DNA of 64,000 nt from Glandiceps talaboti (GCF_964340395.1 NC_135549.1:3808501-3872500); one strand, 5' to 3'; numbered from the stretch's first letter, positions 1 to 13,431 are shown. Notes: generated by a model from the sequence alone, not told the origin. Program-made: numbers and translations.

Positions 1-60
1 GTTGCTAGGGTCAAATTAATGTTTTGGGATTTCAGAAATTGAACTTTACCCATGACCTTA

Positions 61-390
61 TTTGTTTTGGGTAAAACGTCCTTGTTGCCATGCATCTGAT
101 CACCATTGCTATGTTTGTTTTGGATAAAAAGTCCTTGTTGCCATGCGTCTGATCACCATTGCTATGTTTGTTTTGGGTAAAAAGTCCTTGTTGCCATGCA
201 TCTGATCACCATTGCTATATTTGTTTTGGGTAAAAAGTCCTTGTTGCCATGCATCTGATCATCATTGCTATATTTGTTTTGGGTAAAAAGTCCTTGTTGC
301 CATGCATCTGATCACCATTGCTATGTTTGTTTTGGGTAAAAAGTCCTTGTTGCCATGCATCTGATCACCATTGCTATATTTGTTTTGGAA
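61..390. repeat. 53-bp minisatellite, six copies plus a partial
   Basis: Unit starts fall at 61, 114, 167, 220, 273 and 326, with a partial copy at 379. Each unit starts TTTGTTTTGGGTAAAAAGTC and contains GCATCTGATCACCATTGCTA. Copies differ by only one or two bases. The bases just before it (gttgctaggg at 1-10) match the core of the dispersed repeat at 59460 and 63120. Confidence 0.95.
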
Positions 391-1546
391 TGCTGCGTGT
401 CCTTATGTATGTACACTTTCTTTCACACACCTTCACCAAAGTTTACTTATCTGTACAGCATTCGTTGAGTTGAAAACCTTTGAACAATGCTAAACACTTT
501 TCATCTCGCTACCCCAAGGAATTTCCAGATGAAATATTACATTGATTTGCCCAACATGTGATTCTTCAGCTCAAAACTAACATGTTTTACCTAATTTACA
601 TATCACTGACTAAAAATATCTTTACAGTATATCAAACATTGGTCAAAAAATAAAACAGAAATATAAATATTTGTCCAAAGACTAGACAAAATGTAAAATG
701 ACTGTTTCTGTGTGGTAAGTAGGTAAAATCTACATGGGTTCCCCTGTCATTTTATCAGGTTTCCCTACCAGTGTTTTTTGTTAAGAGTGGTTGAAGTAGG
801 TAAAATCTACCATGGTTCCCTATCATTATTTTTGTTAAGGGTGGTTGACCTACCAGTGTTTTTGTTAAGAGTGATAAGCAGGTAAATCTACCCGAGTTCT
901 CCAGCCATTTTAAGTGTGGTAAGTAGGTCAAATCCTTTCACTTTTATACTGGGATTCCCCATAAATTATGGTGTAATGCATAAGAACTTAGATACATCAG
1001 ATAATATTTCCTAGTATGGAAATCAACATGAACTGAGCGATTCTGCCATGTTATTAATTATACCATATGCCAGTTTTATCAGATTTTACCCTTCCTGTTA
1101 CCAAGGTTCCCTTGGCAAAAACACTGACAGATGTTAAGTATATTCAATATTAAGGTTTTTTTCATAACCAGACTTCATCATTTTACTTCAGCAATGTAAT
1201 AGTTGATTAGAGAAAATTATGCAGTCAAAACTAAATATCTGTGTGATATATTTGATTCCTCCTTCACAAGGACACAACTTGTCACCAAGGAGTCACCTTA
1301 TGACTCAATATTAGTTCTAATTTAATTCATAGCACACCGTTGCTAATGTATGGCAGCCATAATTAAACCTAACCAGTATACACAAACTCAGTGACAGATC
1401 CTATAATATGTCCTAGAATGGAAATCAATATGAATTGAGTTGATTTTGATTTGAAAATCTACTTGAAACAGCTGACGATTCAACTATATGCGTTGACACA
1501 ACCTTAAACGAGTGTTGTCACCTAAGAGTCACCTTTTTGACCCAAT
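391..1546. repeat. Diverged local repeats, no gene seen
   Basis: Between 711 and 950 the motif GTAGGTAAAATCTAC recurs with CCTACCAGTGTTTTTGTTAAG. The segment near 1014-1046 (CTAGTATGGAAATCAACATG) is repeated at about 1411-1445 (CTAGAATGGAAATCAATATG). The segment at about 1278-1312 (TGTCACCAAGGAGTCACC) recurs at about 1516-1545. No coding exon is recognisable. The next MFSD3 exon was looked for here and not found. Confidence 0.6.
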
Positions 1547-2035
1547 GTGATGGTATGAGAGGTTCTTGCCAAGATTTTAAACTATGTTCAATCTGATTAA
1601 AATCTGATGTAGATGTCGGCTAATTGTTCATTGCTATTTTACCTTCGTTATTTTGCCTGAATTGACCTTCGTGATACACGTTTATGTTTTTATCCTGATC
1701 GCCTCCTCTACATCTGAACTGGCGCCCATGTCCATGTGCACAAGTAACGCCATGTTGGTGGTTGATATTCAATGTGTATGCCCATGACAAGTAAGACACA
1801 ACCTGATTGGTTGTGTGGCTCACTGAGCAGAACGGCGTGGGCATGGGCGCCAGTTCAGATGTAGAGGAGGCGATCAGGATAAAAACGTAAACATGTACCA
1901 CAAAGGTCAATTCAGGCAAAATAATGAAGGTAAAATAGCAATGAACGATTAGCCGACATCTACTTTGGATTTTAATCAAATTGGACTATGTTGTGCAATG
2001 TTATAGAAGTGATGGTATGAGAAGTTCTTACCGAG
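1547..2035. mobile_element. Foldback (inverted-repeat) element in the MFSD3 intron, flanked by a 27-bp direct repeat
   Basis: The left arm (about 1582-1730) and right arm (about 1841-1990) are near-perfect reverse complements. For example AGATGTCGGCTAATTGTTCA on the left faces TGAACGATTAGCCGACATCT on the right, and the inner ends share GAACTGGCGCCCATG. The loop is about 110 bp. A 27-bp direct repeat with three mismatches flanks the unit (1547-1573 and 2009-2035). The right copy covers the MFSD3 exon 2 splice donor. No transposase is present, so any mobility would be non-autonomous. Confidence 0.75.
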
Positions 2036-2978
2036 TTTGTACGTCACAACATATACCATCATCCAGAGTGTCCCAGGTACTCCAAACATTGAACTTAGCC
2101 ATGTTTGATTCTCAATTTCTTTGTTTGCTATCTGTGTTATGTTCTCATACCCTTCAATCACATCAAGTAGGGTATCGTTTCTTTTAAGATCTCTTGATTT
2201 CTTACGTATTGCACTGTGATCACTATCTTTGTATACAGTTTTACCATTCCTTAAAACTGTATGCATACATGTCTGCCTTCGTATTTCTCTATCACACACA
2301 TTGGCATTGTCCACTTTTACAGTGTCTTTGGTCTTACTTTTGACAATGTGTCCTTTAATACTTCCAAGTTTATATTTCTGTTTTTCAGACTTGAGTTCTG
2401 GTATTTTACTGACTATGATCAGAGTTATAAAGTACACGATAGAGAGATTGGTGAATAGCCCAAACCATCCCATAAACTCACTCAGCCATACAAGAAAGCC
2501 ACCTCCGACAACAGACCCAATCTTGTATCCAACAACCTGAGCAGTGTTGCCTTTACCAAGTTCTTCCTCTCCTAGAATAGATATAGCAATTCCATCCACA
2601 GCAATGTCCTGTGTAGCTGCCAGGAAGTTCAAAAGAAAGACAACCATACACAAGAGAGGAAGGATATCTGGTGTGACAAAGGCCCCTAGGAGACAAGTCA
2701 AAGCTAATCCAAGAATACTATACAGCAACCACTGTCTCTTGGTTCCCCATGTGTCCACTAATGGAGCCCAGATGACTTTTAATAACCATGGAACAAGAAG
2801 CAGTTTCATTAATCCCAAATTGGTCAGAGAAACACCATTTGTGCGCAGGTAAACTGGCAGAAAGCGGGCTTGAAATCCATATGGTAGTCCTTGGACAAAG
2901 TATAGTAATGCCAGTATTGTGATGTTGCTTGATAAGATTTTGCTGGAAGCCGATGATATTGAATCCAATCTGAGCCAT
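2032..2978 (-). other. MFSD3: Coding exon 2 of the MFSD3-like gene
   Basis: A 947-nt exon from acceptor tatatttcag|ATGG to donor CTCG|gtaaga. An ATG follows the acceptor directly, but its frame (MAQIGFN...) runs out of the conserved MFS sequence, so the real frame is the one read from exon 1. The intron to exon 1 spans 2979-3696. Confidence 0.9.
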
Positions 2979-3728
2979 CTGAAATATAAGATGACATTTA
3001 CTAGCAACACAAATATAATAAAAGGTAAAAAATGAACAATTTCTCATGTTTATTTTGTTTAGATTTGTAACTGCTCTAAAAATATGTTCTTTTGTATGTA
3101 TGTTATGCGCTGACTTGTTTCTATTGCAAGCCCATTTATAGGATGGGCATATTCAATTTGATTTGGAAGTCAATTAATTATTAAATACTAATACCAAATA
3201 TGAGTCTGGAATCAATTGTCCTGCTATACTGTAGATCAAATGATAGTATTTAGGTCTAGACATCATAGGCATAGTTTGACAATAGCAAGAGCCTAGATAA
3301 TATCAGTGTACCTCAATATGAGGTCAACCACGTGTCTACATGACATACACAACCTTTCACCCAGACCATGCGCTCGTCTGTAAGAATTTTGAAATCTGTG
3401 TCGTGTGATCGATTACACAAACTGCAATCATCTAAATCCATCATTTCCGCTATGATTACGTACAAATACATGAATTACATCACTTCTGACGTCAGAGTTG
3501 TGACAATCCCACGGGTATTGCCCGGTATGGTAAAAATAGACGTCAGCCTACCTGCCTGCCTTCCAACAGTATTAGTGTGGCGAGGAGGGTCGGTTTGTTA
3601 ACTTGTTATACCTGGTAAATATCATTTATGGTAGAAAATTATGCAACGGGCGAAAACAGTAGCTCAAATATAAGTTAATTTAACGCCAATACTTACGTTT
3701 TGCTCATACTAATGCGATCTCCCAACAT
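2032..3728 (-). CDS. MFSD3: MFSD3-like major facilitator transporter, 5' part (exons 1-2)
   Basis: Multi-pass membrane transporter of the AmpG/SLC33A1-related MFS branch. The substrate of MFSD3 is not established. Exon 1 (3697-3728, 32 nt) starts MLGDRISMSK and ends AAAAC|gtaagt. Exon 2 (2032-2978, 947 nt) starts at a tatatttcag acceptor and ends CTCG|gtaaga. The phase-2 junction joins exactly and gives 326 codons plus one base. Diagnostic blocks match vertebrate MFSD3 as I know it: YFVQGLPYGFQ (residues 37-47), KLLLVPWLLKVIWAPLVD (69-86), ATQDIAVDG (132-140), GNTAQVVGYKIG (154-165) and VPGTLWMMVYVVTYKLG at the exon end. About six to seven membrane helices are visible. The loop between helices 6 and 7 is about 80 residues longer than in human and is rich in Lys, Arg and Asp. 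The C-terminal third is not found between 1 and 2031 and probably lies beyond the left edge. Family assignment is confident; the exon 1 start is inferred from the splice and phase match. Confidence 0.88.
3487..3494. promoter_or_regulatory. Full CRE-type palindrome TGACGTCA in MFSD3 intron 1
   Basis: A perfect 8-bp CREB/ATF consensus about 230 bp inside the first intron; a second GACGTCA lies near 3540. Function is inferred from the consensus only. Confidence 0.3.
3697..3728 (-). other. MFSD3: Coding exon 1 of the MFSD3-like gene
   Basis: A 32-nt exon on the minus strand: ATG at 3728 down to a consensus donor AAAAC|gtaagt. It supplies ten codons and two bases. This fits exon 2, which otherwise has no Met before the first conserved membrane block. 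Confidence 0.7.
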
Positions 3729-6700
3729 TTTTTTTCTGAATGAAACCCGGCTTTTCAAATATCAACAAACCACCAGCCTTCCTTGCGCCATGTACCGCTA
3801 TAGTATTGGGGTCAGTGCGCACGGCTTTACCCAGAATGCCGTGCTTTGTAGCAAACTTAAGTAAAGTTTTTCAGGCCACCCACGCCTATGTAACGAGTTT
3901 GTCCTACTTGAAACCGATAACAATAGGATAAACATTAATAGATTTAATTATTAAACAAACTGACAACGTTGAGTGAATTTATAACAGAGCTCTCCACTGA
4001 ACACCCTACTTTGTTCCTGGTAGCCACAAGTGAACGAACAACGGCAATTTAACTAACAACTCTGTGAAAGTATTTCATACGAAAAGAATTCTACCAATTC
4101 AACTTGAAGACTAAATGAGACCGTATTGAATGTAACAAGAAAAGGAGCGAGGAAACACATAAACAAGTGAGTATATGTGATAATTCAAAAGCATCCCAAT
4201 AGCAAATACTTTTTTTCGGTGTATCCTCTCAAAACTGATGATACGAACATAACATTTTGATTCGTAAAATCGAAATTAAATGATAAGAACAGGCCATATC
4301 AACGACGCACAGTTTCCATTAGATAAACTAAACATCATGTTGCTTGATAAGTGTGACTGGATGGTAAGTAATGGGTGTCCTAATGCACGTTTGTAATGCA
4401 GGGCTGGGGAAACTGTTCTATTTTTTTTTCCATAACTAAGGTTAGTGGACTCCACTTATTATGAACAAAATCACACACTTTAAATATAATGTATATTCTT
4501 TTATACGTTAATGTACTACTAACGCGGTATGGTATACAATTATTCCCGTAACGAATAGTAGTTAAGCCGATATTGTCAAGGTAAGGTAGCCTTTCAACAA
4601 ACGGTTGTATTTATATACAAAACTATTGTTTCTATCCAAATACGTATACCCAAAATAGTAGCTAGTATATATAATTGGATAACATTAAGTAACTGTTGCG
4701 TATTGAGATCAGTTTAGATAGAATGTAAAACAGTAATACCCCCGACCCCCGCAGAGAGATACCCTGAGAACAGAGACGTTTAATCTCATGCCGGCTTTCC
4801 GCTAACATTAGTAACAATTTTATGTAACACAAAATATATGTAGCTGAGTATAAGCCTTTCGAGTAGTTTTACATGTAATCTTCAGTGATGGTGAAACCAT
4901 TCAAAAGTGCAAGCCTTCACTATGATAGTGACTCTATGCATAACAGGAAAGTCACAAATTAACTTCTATGTTTTCACATACGATCTTTCTACGTGTCTGT
5001 CGCAGTAAATATGAATGTCTATTTTTTTTTCATTTTCAATTTTGTACAAGTATAAGTAGTTTTGATATTTTAAATAAGAAAATCAGAGTGGTGGAGAGTT
5101 GAAAACCTATCCTGGAAACTACGCCAGATATAAAAGTATACTTAATTTCGTTTTAACACGTCAATTTATGTTGACTGTACAAACCAACACCTAAACAACT
5201 AGTTTCGTTTAGTTTCGCTTCCCGAAATATCAAGAGCTGGTAAGAGTGGTATCAGCAAACTTGAAGACAACTCTTTCCCACGATATTAGTTATAGAGACT
5301 TGCAGACATTATGTCTCCAAGGAAATTCGGGATAATCTACCCATCCGACGCAATCTTCTTCTTATCAAAATCTTGAGCGTATTAAGTTTTCTGTAGAGGC
5401 CAAACCAGTCCTTGATATTTGCCCTATTCCATACTTTAGTGCCGCCTTCTTATATGCAATCTCCCCTATAATAATCCGTAGACACAACTTTACTAGTAAG
5501 AAAATATAAATGCAAGCTACATGTACACACACACGTCCCTCTTGTATAGCATAGTATCTGTACTAGCTCCCTACCTGTACAACTGCAGTACGTTATTTGT
5601 ATTTACACAGTGCAACCCCTGATTTCTACAGTTATTCTGCAATGTTTCAAAAGGAATGTTAAAGTTGCTGTGTCCCGAGACGTACTTTATTTCATGACGT
5701 TTATATGACTAAATACCAATAATCAATAAGAAAATATTAAAGGTAGATATGGGAAGGTATGCGATCACTGTCTTTTCACTTTGTGGAAGCCATGTCATTT
5801 TCGAATCTGTAATCCATCAGGTTCTGTGTGGTGGTTATACGGGTAAAAAACAGTAGCAGGTAAACTCATATCAGTACAACAAGAGGACACCGTGATTGCA
5901 TGAACGCATAGAGATACTGATAATCAAAGATCAATCGTACTTGTAAGCAATGACGAAAATCACGATTTGCTGGCGTGGTTCCAAATCGCCCAGTCTAATC
6001 TGACACTGACTCTATCTGAGTAGGATTAAATAGATCAGATCAGAATATAGATTATTCAAATACGTTGGACGGGTAACCCACAAGGTTATACAAGTACGTA
6101 AAGCACGTTTGACAAAAGCACGCGTACGTGTCGCGTTGTCGGGGAAAAATCTGAAGTCGTAATATTTTTAAGATACAAAATACAATGAATCACAGTATGT
6201 ATTGAAAAACATTAATTAGTGGATTCACGTCTATTCACATCAAAACCATCATGTAAGCTTAATGGAATTAGGAAAGATTTTACATTCAAAGACAAAACAT
6301 ATAGTGAATTTCCAGCCACTGAGACATCTTGCAAGCACTGACCCTAAACTGGGGCTGTACACATCGCTATAATAATTGACAATGAGTGAAATTGTAAATC
6401 GATAAGATGTTTTCTTTTAATTGATGAAACATATTAGAAAAGCGAAGTATTTACAGATTACCTGTACCGCCATTTGGTTGGGGTGGGGGGTTGGTGGGAC
6501 TACGCTTATTTCCCACCCTCCACTCTATGACAATGTATTGAAAGAATATAACGGCTTCCATACCCCCCCCCCCCTTGGGATCGCAGTGGGCAAGTTATAC
6601 CCCGTTCCTAAAATTTGTTAGTGTTAGCGCCACTGATAAAATGATTGGTTGATTTTCAATATTCATGTACTTAGTAAGCTGCGACTCTGACAATGATGAA

Positions 6701-7136
6701 GACTCTGACCAACTTTGAATATTCACCCAATACATATTTGTGTCTTTTTATATTCGACTTCAATACACACATTTTGAAATGAAGTGCCTTCATATAGCGC
6801 TGAACCATTATAACCCCTGCAGGCCACACACCTATACTGACATTACGGTCCTACATAACTCCCGGGTCCTGGGGAGTATACCATCCATTGCAGCCTCTAT
6901 ATTGGTGCTTGCATATGATTAAATCTTTCAGAAAGAACTCACTGTCCTATTAGATCCCATTCATACAGCTTGGTTGACTGGGCTATCTTCTTATCTTGCC
7001 CTTGCACCTAGGAAACTAGTGGTAGCGGTAAATTTGGAAAAATAAGATTCGAAAAAGTGTTTCTATTTAAATCTCAGATGTACAAGTACTGGTTGAGACA
7101 CAGGGTGCAGCGAGCATGTAATTAATTGATCGATCG
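3729..7136. other. Gene-free stretch upstream of MFSD3
   Basis: The first few hundred bases should hold the MFSD3 promoter, but no TATA box is evident. Only short chance ORFs occur on either strand. A C13 homopolymer lies at about 6563-6575 and a GT-rich run near 6480. No RNA gene or repeat array was recognised. Confidence 0.5.
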
Positions 7137-7397
<261 letters not shown>

Positions 7398-7720
7398 TTG
7401 AATGATTGATCGATTGAATGAATAATTGTTGTGTTGAAGTAAAACTATAAATAAAAATATTGATCAATTGACTCATGGATTTTAGTGGCGATATAAGACT
7501 TTTTTTCTTCCTTTCCTGGCTAATTTTCTCTCTGTAATCGTAGACCCCACACGTGTAGGGTCTATGACTATACACAGCTGAAAGAGAGAAAAGTAGCCAG
7601 GGAAAGAAGGAACAAAAGTTTTACATCACCACAAAAATCAGTCAATTGATCAAATATCACACACAAAATAAATTTTATTTTACCACAAATATTTAACTAT
7701 TCGATCGATCAATCATTCAA
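7398..7720. mobile_element. Foldback element, about 160-bp arms, almost no loop
   Basis: The sequence from about 7398 to 7552 folds back on 7553-7720. Matching blocks include TTGAATGATTGATCGA facing its complement near 7703-7720, GATCAATTGACT facing AGTCAATTGATC, and CCTTTCCTGGCTA facing TAGCCAGGGAAAG. The centre is the perfect 8-bp palindrome ACACGTGT at 7549-7556. Arms have diverged by roughly 20-25 percent. No coding capacity. The outer ends consist of the same ATTG/ATCG units as the microsatellite next to it. Confidence 0.8.
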
Positions 7721-8072
7721 CAAAATAATCAATCAATAAATGAATAAATAAAGAAATCGATCGATCAATTATTTTACATATCATTACAATCTCCATAAAC
7801 CTCTTAAGAATTTACAAATAAAGTCAGCCGAATCTGATTTTGAAAACATTCCGCCTTACGTAATATGTTTTTGGTATGTTTCTTTAAAATGAGGTGAGGA
7901 TTGCAAAGAATGGACATTGTCTATTTTTAGTGGTAAACATATTACGTCAGACGTTTGATCAGTGAACATGATTATTCCAATTTTGTACAAAGTTGAAGAT
8001 AACACACATGATGAATAACAATGAAATAACAGAGGATTCGAGATGCTATAGCGAGTAATGATGTTTTGTATA
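7721..8072. other. Spacer between foldback element and trinucleotide array
   Basis: Starts with a degenerate (AATC)/(AATA) tail up to about 7770 that mirrors the left-hand array, then ordinary AT-rich sequence. No gene seen. Confidence 0.6.
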
Positions 8073-8074
8073 AC

Positions 8075-8148
<74 letters not shown>

Positions 8149-8165
8149 AAAAACAACAACAAAGA
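8073..8165. repeat. (CAA)n(CGA)n(CAA)n trinucleotide array
   Basis: (CAA)n at about 8075-8105, about fourteen units of a CpG-bearing ACG/CGA repeat at 8105-8148, then (AAC)n to about 8162. Open in several frames (poly-Gln, poly-Arg, poly-Thr), but these are artefacts of the array. Confidence 0.95.
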
Positions 8166-9165
8166 AAATTAGGCAATATCGAGACAATCCTATTCTGTTT
8201 CATATGCATTCATTCATTTCTCATACAAAATATATCCCACTTTCACAAAGGTGAATTGTGAGATTCTATCATCATTTTCCCTCAGTACATACATCTTAAT
8301 TTTTTGTCTTAAATCACACGATAAAACAAATTAGGAGCTTTTATCGCCAATCAGCAAAGAAGTAAAACCGGTATGTTATGCAATAGTCATCTACGTACCC
8401 TCCAAGGTCTGTGTAAGAAAACGTACATCAATATAAATCTAGTTTTCTCGCAGGAGGGCGCCCTTTGATCCAACAAATAAAATTTGCCGTCAGGGTCTCA
8501 CTACTAGGTGACATTCCTTCTTCTTATCTAATCACGCACGCATTGGAATGACTGCGTCATTGCCAATTAAATGGAATTCACAGACAGAAAATAAAATTGT
8601 GGATAGTCATTAGTAATAATACGTAGATTGAGAGACAACGAGGTACAACCATTCCCTAGTTTATTTGCTTGAAGTTCTACATCGACAGAGTACGTGGGAG
8701 TTGCCTGGGTCTTCGATTTGTAGGTGTATAACATCGATTTCTGTTGAGTGAAAAAATATCCCAAGATTTCCTCAGATTTATACAAGTAATTGGGTGTGTT
8801 GTTTATTGTTTCACGCTTTTCTACACCGATACCATATCTATTTCGTCTATACAATTAAAATTTTATTTTTAGCCACGGTGCTTTATATAACTTTGTAAGA
8901 CGTCAGCTGCTACTACGTACTATGTCAATTTAATAAGGTTCATTTGTAACCCATGAGCGATCGAAGTGACTGATTTTTTATCTGTTGTAAGAAAGAGCAT
9001 TATGTGCAAAGTTTAGACAGGTGGAGATTTCACAACAAAGAAACGCTTCAGCGCGCGCTTTGATTTTGTCGTTTCAACGTCAGCAGTGATGTAAAGTGAC
9101 GTCATACACGTACAATACCACGTGTACATAAACAAGACTAATGGCACATATGATAACGGTGAAAT
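8166..9165. other. Gene-free stretch
   Basis: Ordinary AT-rich sequence with short chance ORFs on both strands and no repeat array or splice-supported exon. Confidence 0.5.
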
Positions 9166-9560
<395 letters not shown>

Positions 9561-10015
9561 GATCGAGTTCTACCTTTAATATCGCTCAACGTTTTTAGAA
9601 GCCGTACACCTTCACAATTCCCTCTCGTTCTCTTTGAGTATAACCACATGGAGGTGTAAGGGGACCAAACAATTGACGGATTTTTAGAAAGTAGATTGTG
9701 ATACCATACAACTGTGAGATTACTGACAATGAAATGTCAATCGCGGCACGTCTATTCTTTTTTTTTTGCCTTACTCAAGTTAAATTTACCAAATCATGCA
9801 ATGTACACAGCATGTACTTTTTGAATGATATGACTCCAATGAATTCAAGTGACTGTCTGATAATAGTGAGGTACGAATATGACCTTGGAAGATTGGACAT
9901 CCCATTAATTTATTTATTCGTTTACAACACAACCCACTAACCAAGGTAACTATGGTTACTAGCTACACGCTTTATTGTTCAAAACTGTCAGTATGCCATG
10001 ATTATCATCAGCCCG
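9561..10015. other. Gene-free spacer
   Basis: Nothing recognisable beyond a T9 run near 9760. Confidence 0.45.
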
Positions 10016-10165
10016 TGGATGGATGGGTGGGTGGGTGGTTGAGTGAGTGAGTGAGTGAGTAAGTGGAAGGGTTGGTGGATGAGTGGAAGAAAGAGAAAAA
10101 GAAAGAAAGAAAGTATGAATGAATGAATGAATGAATGAATGAATGAATGAATGAATGAAAGAATG
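10016..10165. repeat. Degenerate (GGTG)/(GAGT)/(GAAT)n tetranucleotide array
   Basis: (GGGT)n then (GAGT)n at about 10040-10065, GAAA-rich to 10110, (GAAT)n to about 10160. Confidence 0.9.
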
Positions 10166-11114
10166 ATTAATTAATCAATTAAATCGATTGAACAAGTTCT
10201 TCATATAAAGTCTTCGAAAGCCATTCTAGAGACCTGTTGAAAGGTCGGTACTAAGTCTTTGCATTATCATATATCTGTGGTGGTCGACCTACGCTACGGA
10301 GATTTTGAATCATATAATCTCCCTTATCCACCTCATATACTCTACAGAAAGACTGATAAAGCTGGTATGTATTGTTACAGTATCAATGTCGTGGCTTTGA
10401 CTGCACTTAATACTATAGCCACTGGAAAGGCTGGTTACAAATTGACTACTTTTAAATGTAATCTACCGAGCCAATGGCCACGACGCCTACCTCCTAATCG
10501 TACTAAGTGCAAAAAAGTACAATCAGGTTCTGCAGTTAGTAATACTCTGAGATCTCCTGCTAAGACTCGTACTTATTTAAGATAATTTGGTGATGGCGTG
10601 CACCCCAAGGTTCTTCCGGCTCTATATATAATACATCATCATCGTATTTCTTGTTAATTGTTGCCCTTTCACATAGAAGAAGCCGCCGAGATAATGTTGG
10701 TTTTTTTTTCTACTGGAGGACTGCAAGGCACACTTGATGCACGTGTTTATATATAAGGTTTAGAAGTCAGAATACTAATACAAAGGTACACACTGAACCA
10801 AAGGAACTGACCCCGAATTAAAAATTAATGTATAGATCGCTAACCATGCTGGGAAGGACTACAGTTAAATATAATTCACTTGCATTGGAGAAAACATAAA
10901 TACAATGTCACCTAAATTATCTCCGTATCTAGTCTGAATATTGTATAAATCTGCAGAGGTTTCAGACTATTCCTGTTCTCATGATCCACGCACGACTAAC
11001 GTACTTCAGTTGTTGTGAGTCACTATATTGATTGACTTCTAGATCTATTGCTGAAGTAAACTATTGTAATTTCCGGGGATGGGGTTTAGTTTTAACCGAT
11101 TTTAAATAACCAGG
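10166..11114. other. Gene-free stretch with one unrecognised ORF
   Basis: A 108-codon plus-strand ORF (10259-10585, basic C-terminal half) has no recognised domain and is of a length expected by chance here. No other structure seen. Confidence 0.4.
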
Positions 11115-11140
11115 TTTACACACACACACACACACACACA

Positions 11141-11182
<42 letters not shown>

Positions 11183-11225
11183 TATATATATATATATATG
11201 TGTAGTGCGTTTTCTAAGAAATTAA

Positions 11226-11256
<31 letters not shown>

Positions 11257-11400
11257 TTTATATATATATATATATATACATTGTACATGCATGCATGTAT
11301 GTATGCGTACATACATACATACATACATACATACATACATACATACATACATACATACATACATACATACATACATACATACATACATACATACATACAC
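11115..11400. repeat. Compound array (AC)n(AT)n(AAT)n(AT)n(ACAT)n
   Basis: (AC)n about 11118-11180, (AT)n about 11181-11200, (AAT)n about 11226-11256, (AT)n about 11257-11278, (ACAT)n about 11303-11399. Five motifs joined within 290 bp. Confidence 0.97.
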
Positions 11401-12045
11401 AGTTATCATAATATTCATAATTTTGAATTTAGAGCAGTAAGAATAAAGATGATAGATCCCCAAAAATTAGACACTTAAAAGTTCAACATGAGATGAAATC
11501 ATTTGAGGGATGAGAACCTAGTATACTTTTTAAAGTATTGTTAACTTTCATGTAGATTTCACGACCGAATGTTAAAATGAAATGAGCAGCACAGATTATT
11601 ACAAGCCCAGAGGTAGCTGGATATAGAAATTCAATTTTGACTCAAGCTCAGAAACTGATGCCCGAGGTATAAAGATTATGACATACTTTGAGATGAAGCA
11701 AACGAACATTGGGTACAACATCATAACATTTACAGAAGTAATATAAATATATACCAAACCAATCAATTTGTACTTTTCTATCATGTTTAATTTTACCTTC
11801 AAAGGTGGGGAATATCTCAGACCTATAAATAAATAGTGCGGCAGTGTAAAAGATCCCATTTTACATCGAAGTCTATCTTACAGTACATAGTCACAGTGAT
11901 AGAGTTGTAAATCTGAACTCTATAGCATGTTATTGAATGCATACACAAAGCCTTTGGGTTCATAAAAAAGTTAATATACAAAAATTGCATTTGAATGAGT
12001 TCAGATTGTAGATAGAAGCTGACGCACACGAGTTCTTAACTTCTT
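11401..12045. other. Gene-free spacer
   Basis: AT-rich with chance ORFs on the minus strand only. No repeat array. Confidence 0.45.
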
Positions 12046-12935
12046 ATTTCTCAGCAGTAAAATGTTGGTATTACAACTAAAATTTTCTGTACTGGCAAAT
12101 GGGCAATAACTTGTAATCGCTTTGAACGTGGATTTGTAGAACTACAATTTCGAAGCAATCGGAGATAATCCGAACGACTTAGAGCGCAAGTGGTGATATA
12201 CATTAACGCTGATTGCAAAAGACACGGAAATTAATCTACTGAATGAGAGTATACTTGTACTAGTAAATTCATCGCTATTCGGTTAATTTTTTTTGTTTAC
12301 ATATCTATTGCGCATGCTCTACATCACACGCAGGTGATACTTCAATTATGTTTGCTCTATATGACGCTAGATCGCCCTTTTTTCTTTTTCTTCTGAAAAT
12401 AATAAACTAAATCAAGACCATAAATGAATTTTTTGTTATCACATTACCTTGTCCAAGTATTTCGTTTAGACTCGATTAACTTCTTCAGTGACTTAATGTG
12501 TTCACAACAAGTCAATTAAAACTAGACGAAATGTTAGCCTGAGTGCGTGATTGCAAAATAAACGGGTGGACGAGTAAGTCCAGCCCTTGAAATACTAGTA
12601 GTAACCGGGGCAAATAAAAAAAAAAGTTGAGGACAAATTTTTCCTTAAAAAACCTAACAAATACAAAAAAGGTGAAGACAATGGGATTGGTGCCAGTCAA
12701 CTTTCTCAGCAGTAAAATTGAAATGTTTCAACAATAACTGTTTCCGTTGTGTTGAACGACACCTTAAAGATGATCGTTTACGGGTAACATGTAATAACCT
12801 TTATCGCTTTGAACGTGAATTTGTTGAATACAATTTCGAAGCAATCGGAAATAATCTGAAATGGAACTAACGATGTGAAGGGATTGTGTGCACTCGGTTG
12901 ATTGCAACATAGAAGTAAAGCAACTGAATCAAACG
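12046..12935. repeat. Diverged direct repeat pair (12046-12250 and 12702-12935)
   Basis: Both units begin TTCTCAGCAGTAAAAT and both contain TTATCGCTTTGAACGTG-type sequence followed by TACAATTTCGAAGCAATCGG and an ATAATC motif. The units sit about 655 bp apart in the same orientation and are roughly 80 percent alike over the core. They look like two copies of a dispersed or duplicated element with no coding potential. Confidence 0.65.
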
Positions 12936-13431
12936 GTAAACTTACTCAAGCTTACTTATGAACAAGTCTTTCAGCATTCAATCAATTCAACTTCTATGTC
13001 TGTGGATACATAACAATAATTCCATTGATTTAGAAAGACAAGTTATACGTGTATTTTATTACTAAATATATACAAGTCTAACATGTTTTTTTTTCTGAAA
13101 CTTTATCTGATTGATTTCTTTAAAAATAAGATGTAATAATGCAATTATTTATAATAATATCTATATTGAAAATAAATAATCAACAAATGATAAATATTCA
13201 ATCACATACGAACATTCAAAATGATTTAAAATTAAAAAATATGCAAATTCGTATTAACATATATTTTATTTTAGAAGCATTCAGGTCTGTGGCCGATCAC
13301 AGCCAACCTATTCCATATTTTGTTCATTAACTTTGAAAGTCCAAAATAATCCTATTTCTTCGATAATGTAAATTCACATTTCGATATTTAATGGCTTTGT
13401 ATATGTAATGATGCAAAGTATCAGTATACTT
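12936..13431. other. Gene-free, AT-rich spacer
   Basis: Very AT-rich between 13080 and 13270. No exon supported. Confidence 0.45.

Noticed and set aside
1620-1979. 119-codon minus-strand ORF
   Set aside because: Lies inside the foldback element, and its two ends are complementary to each other.
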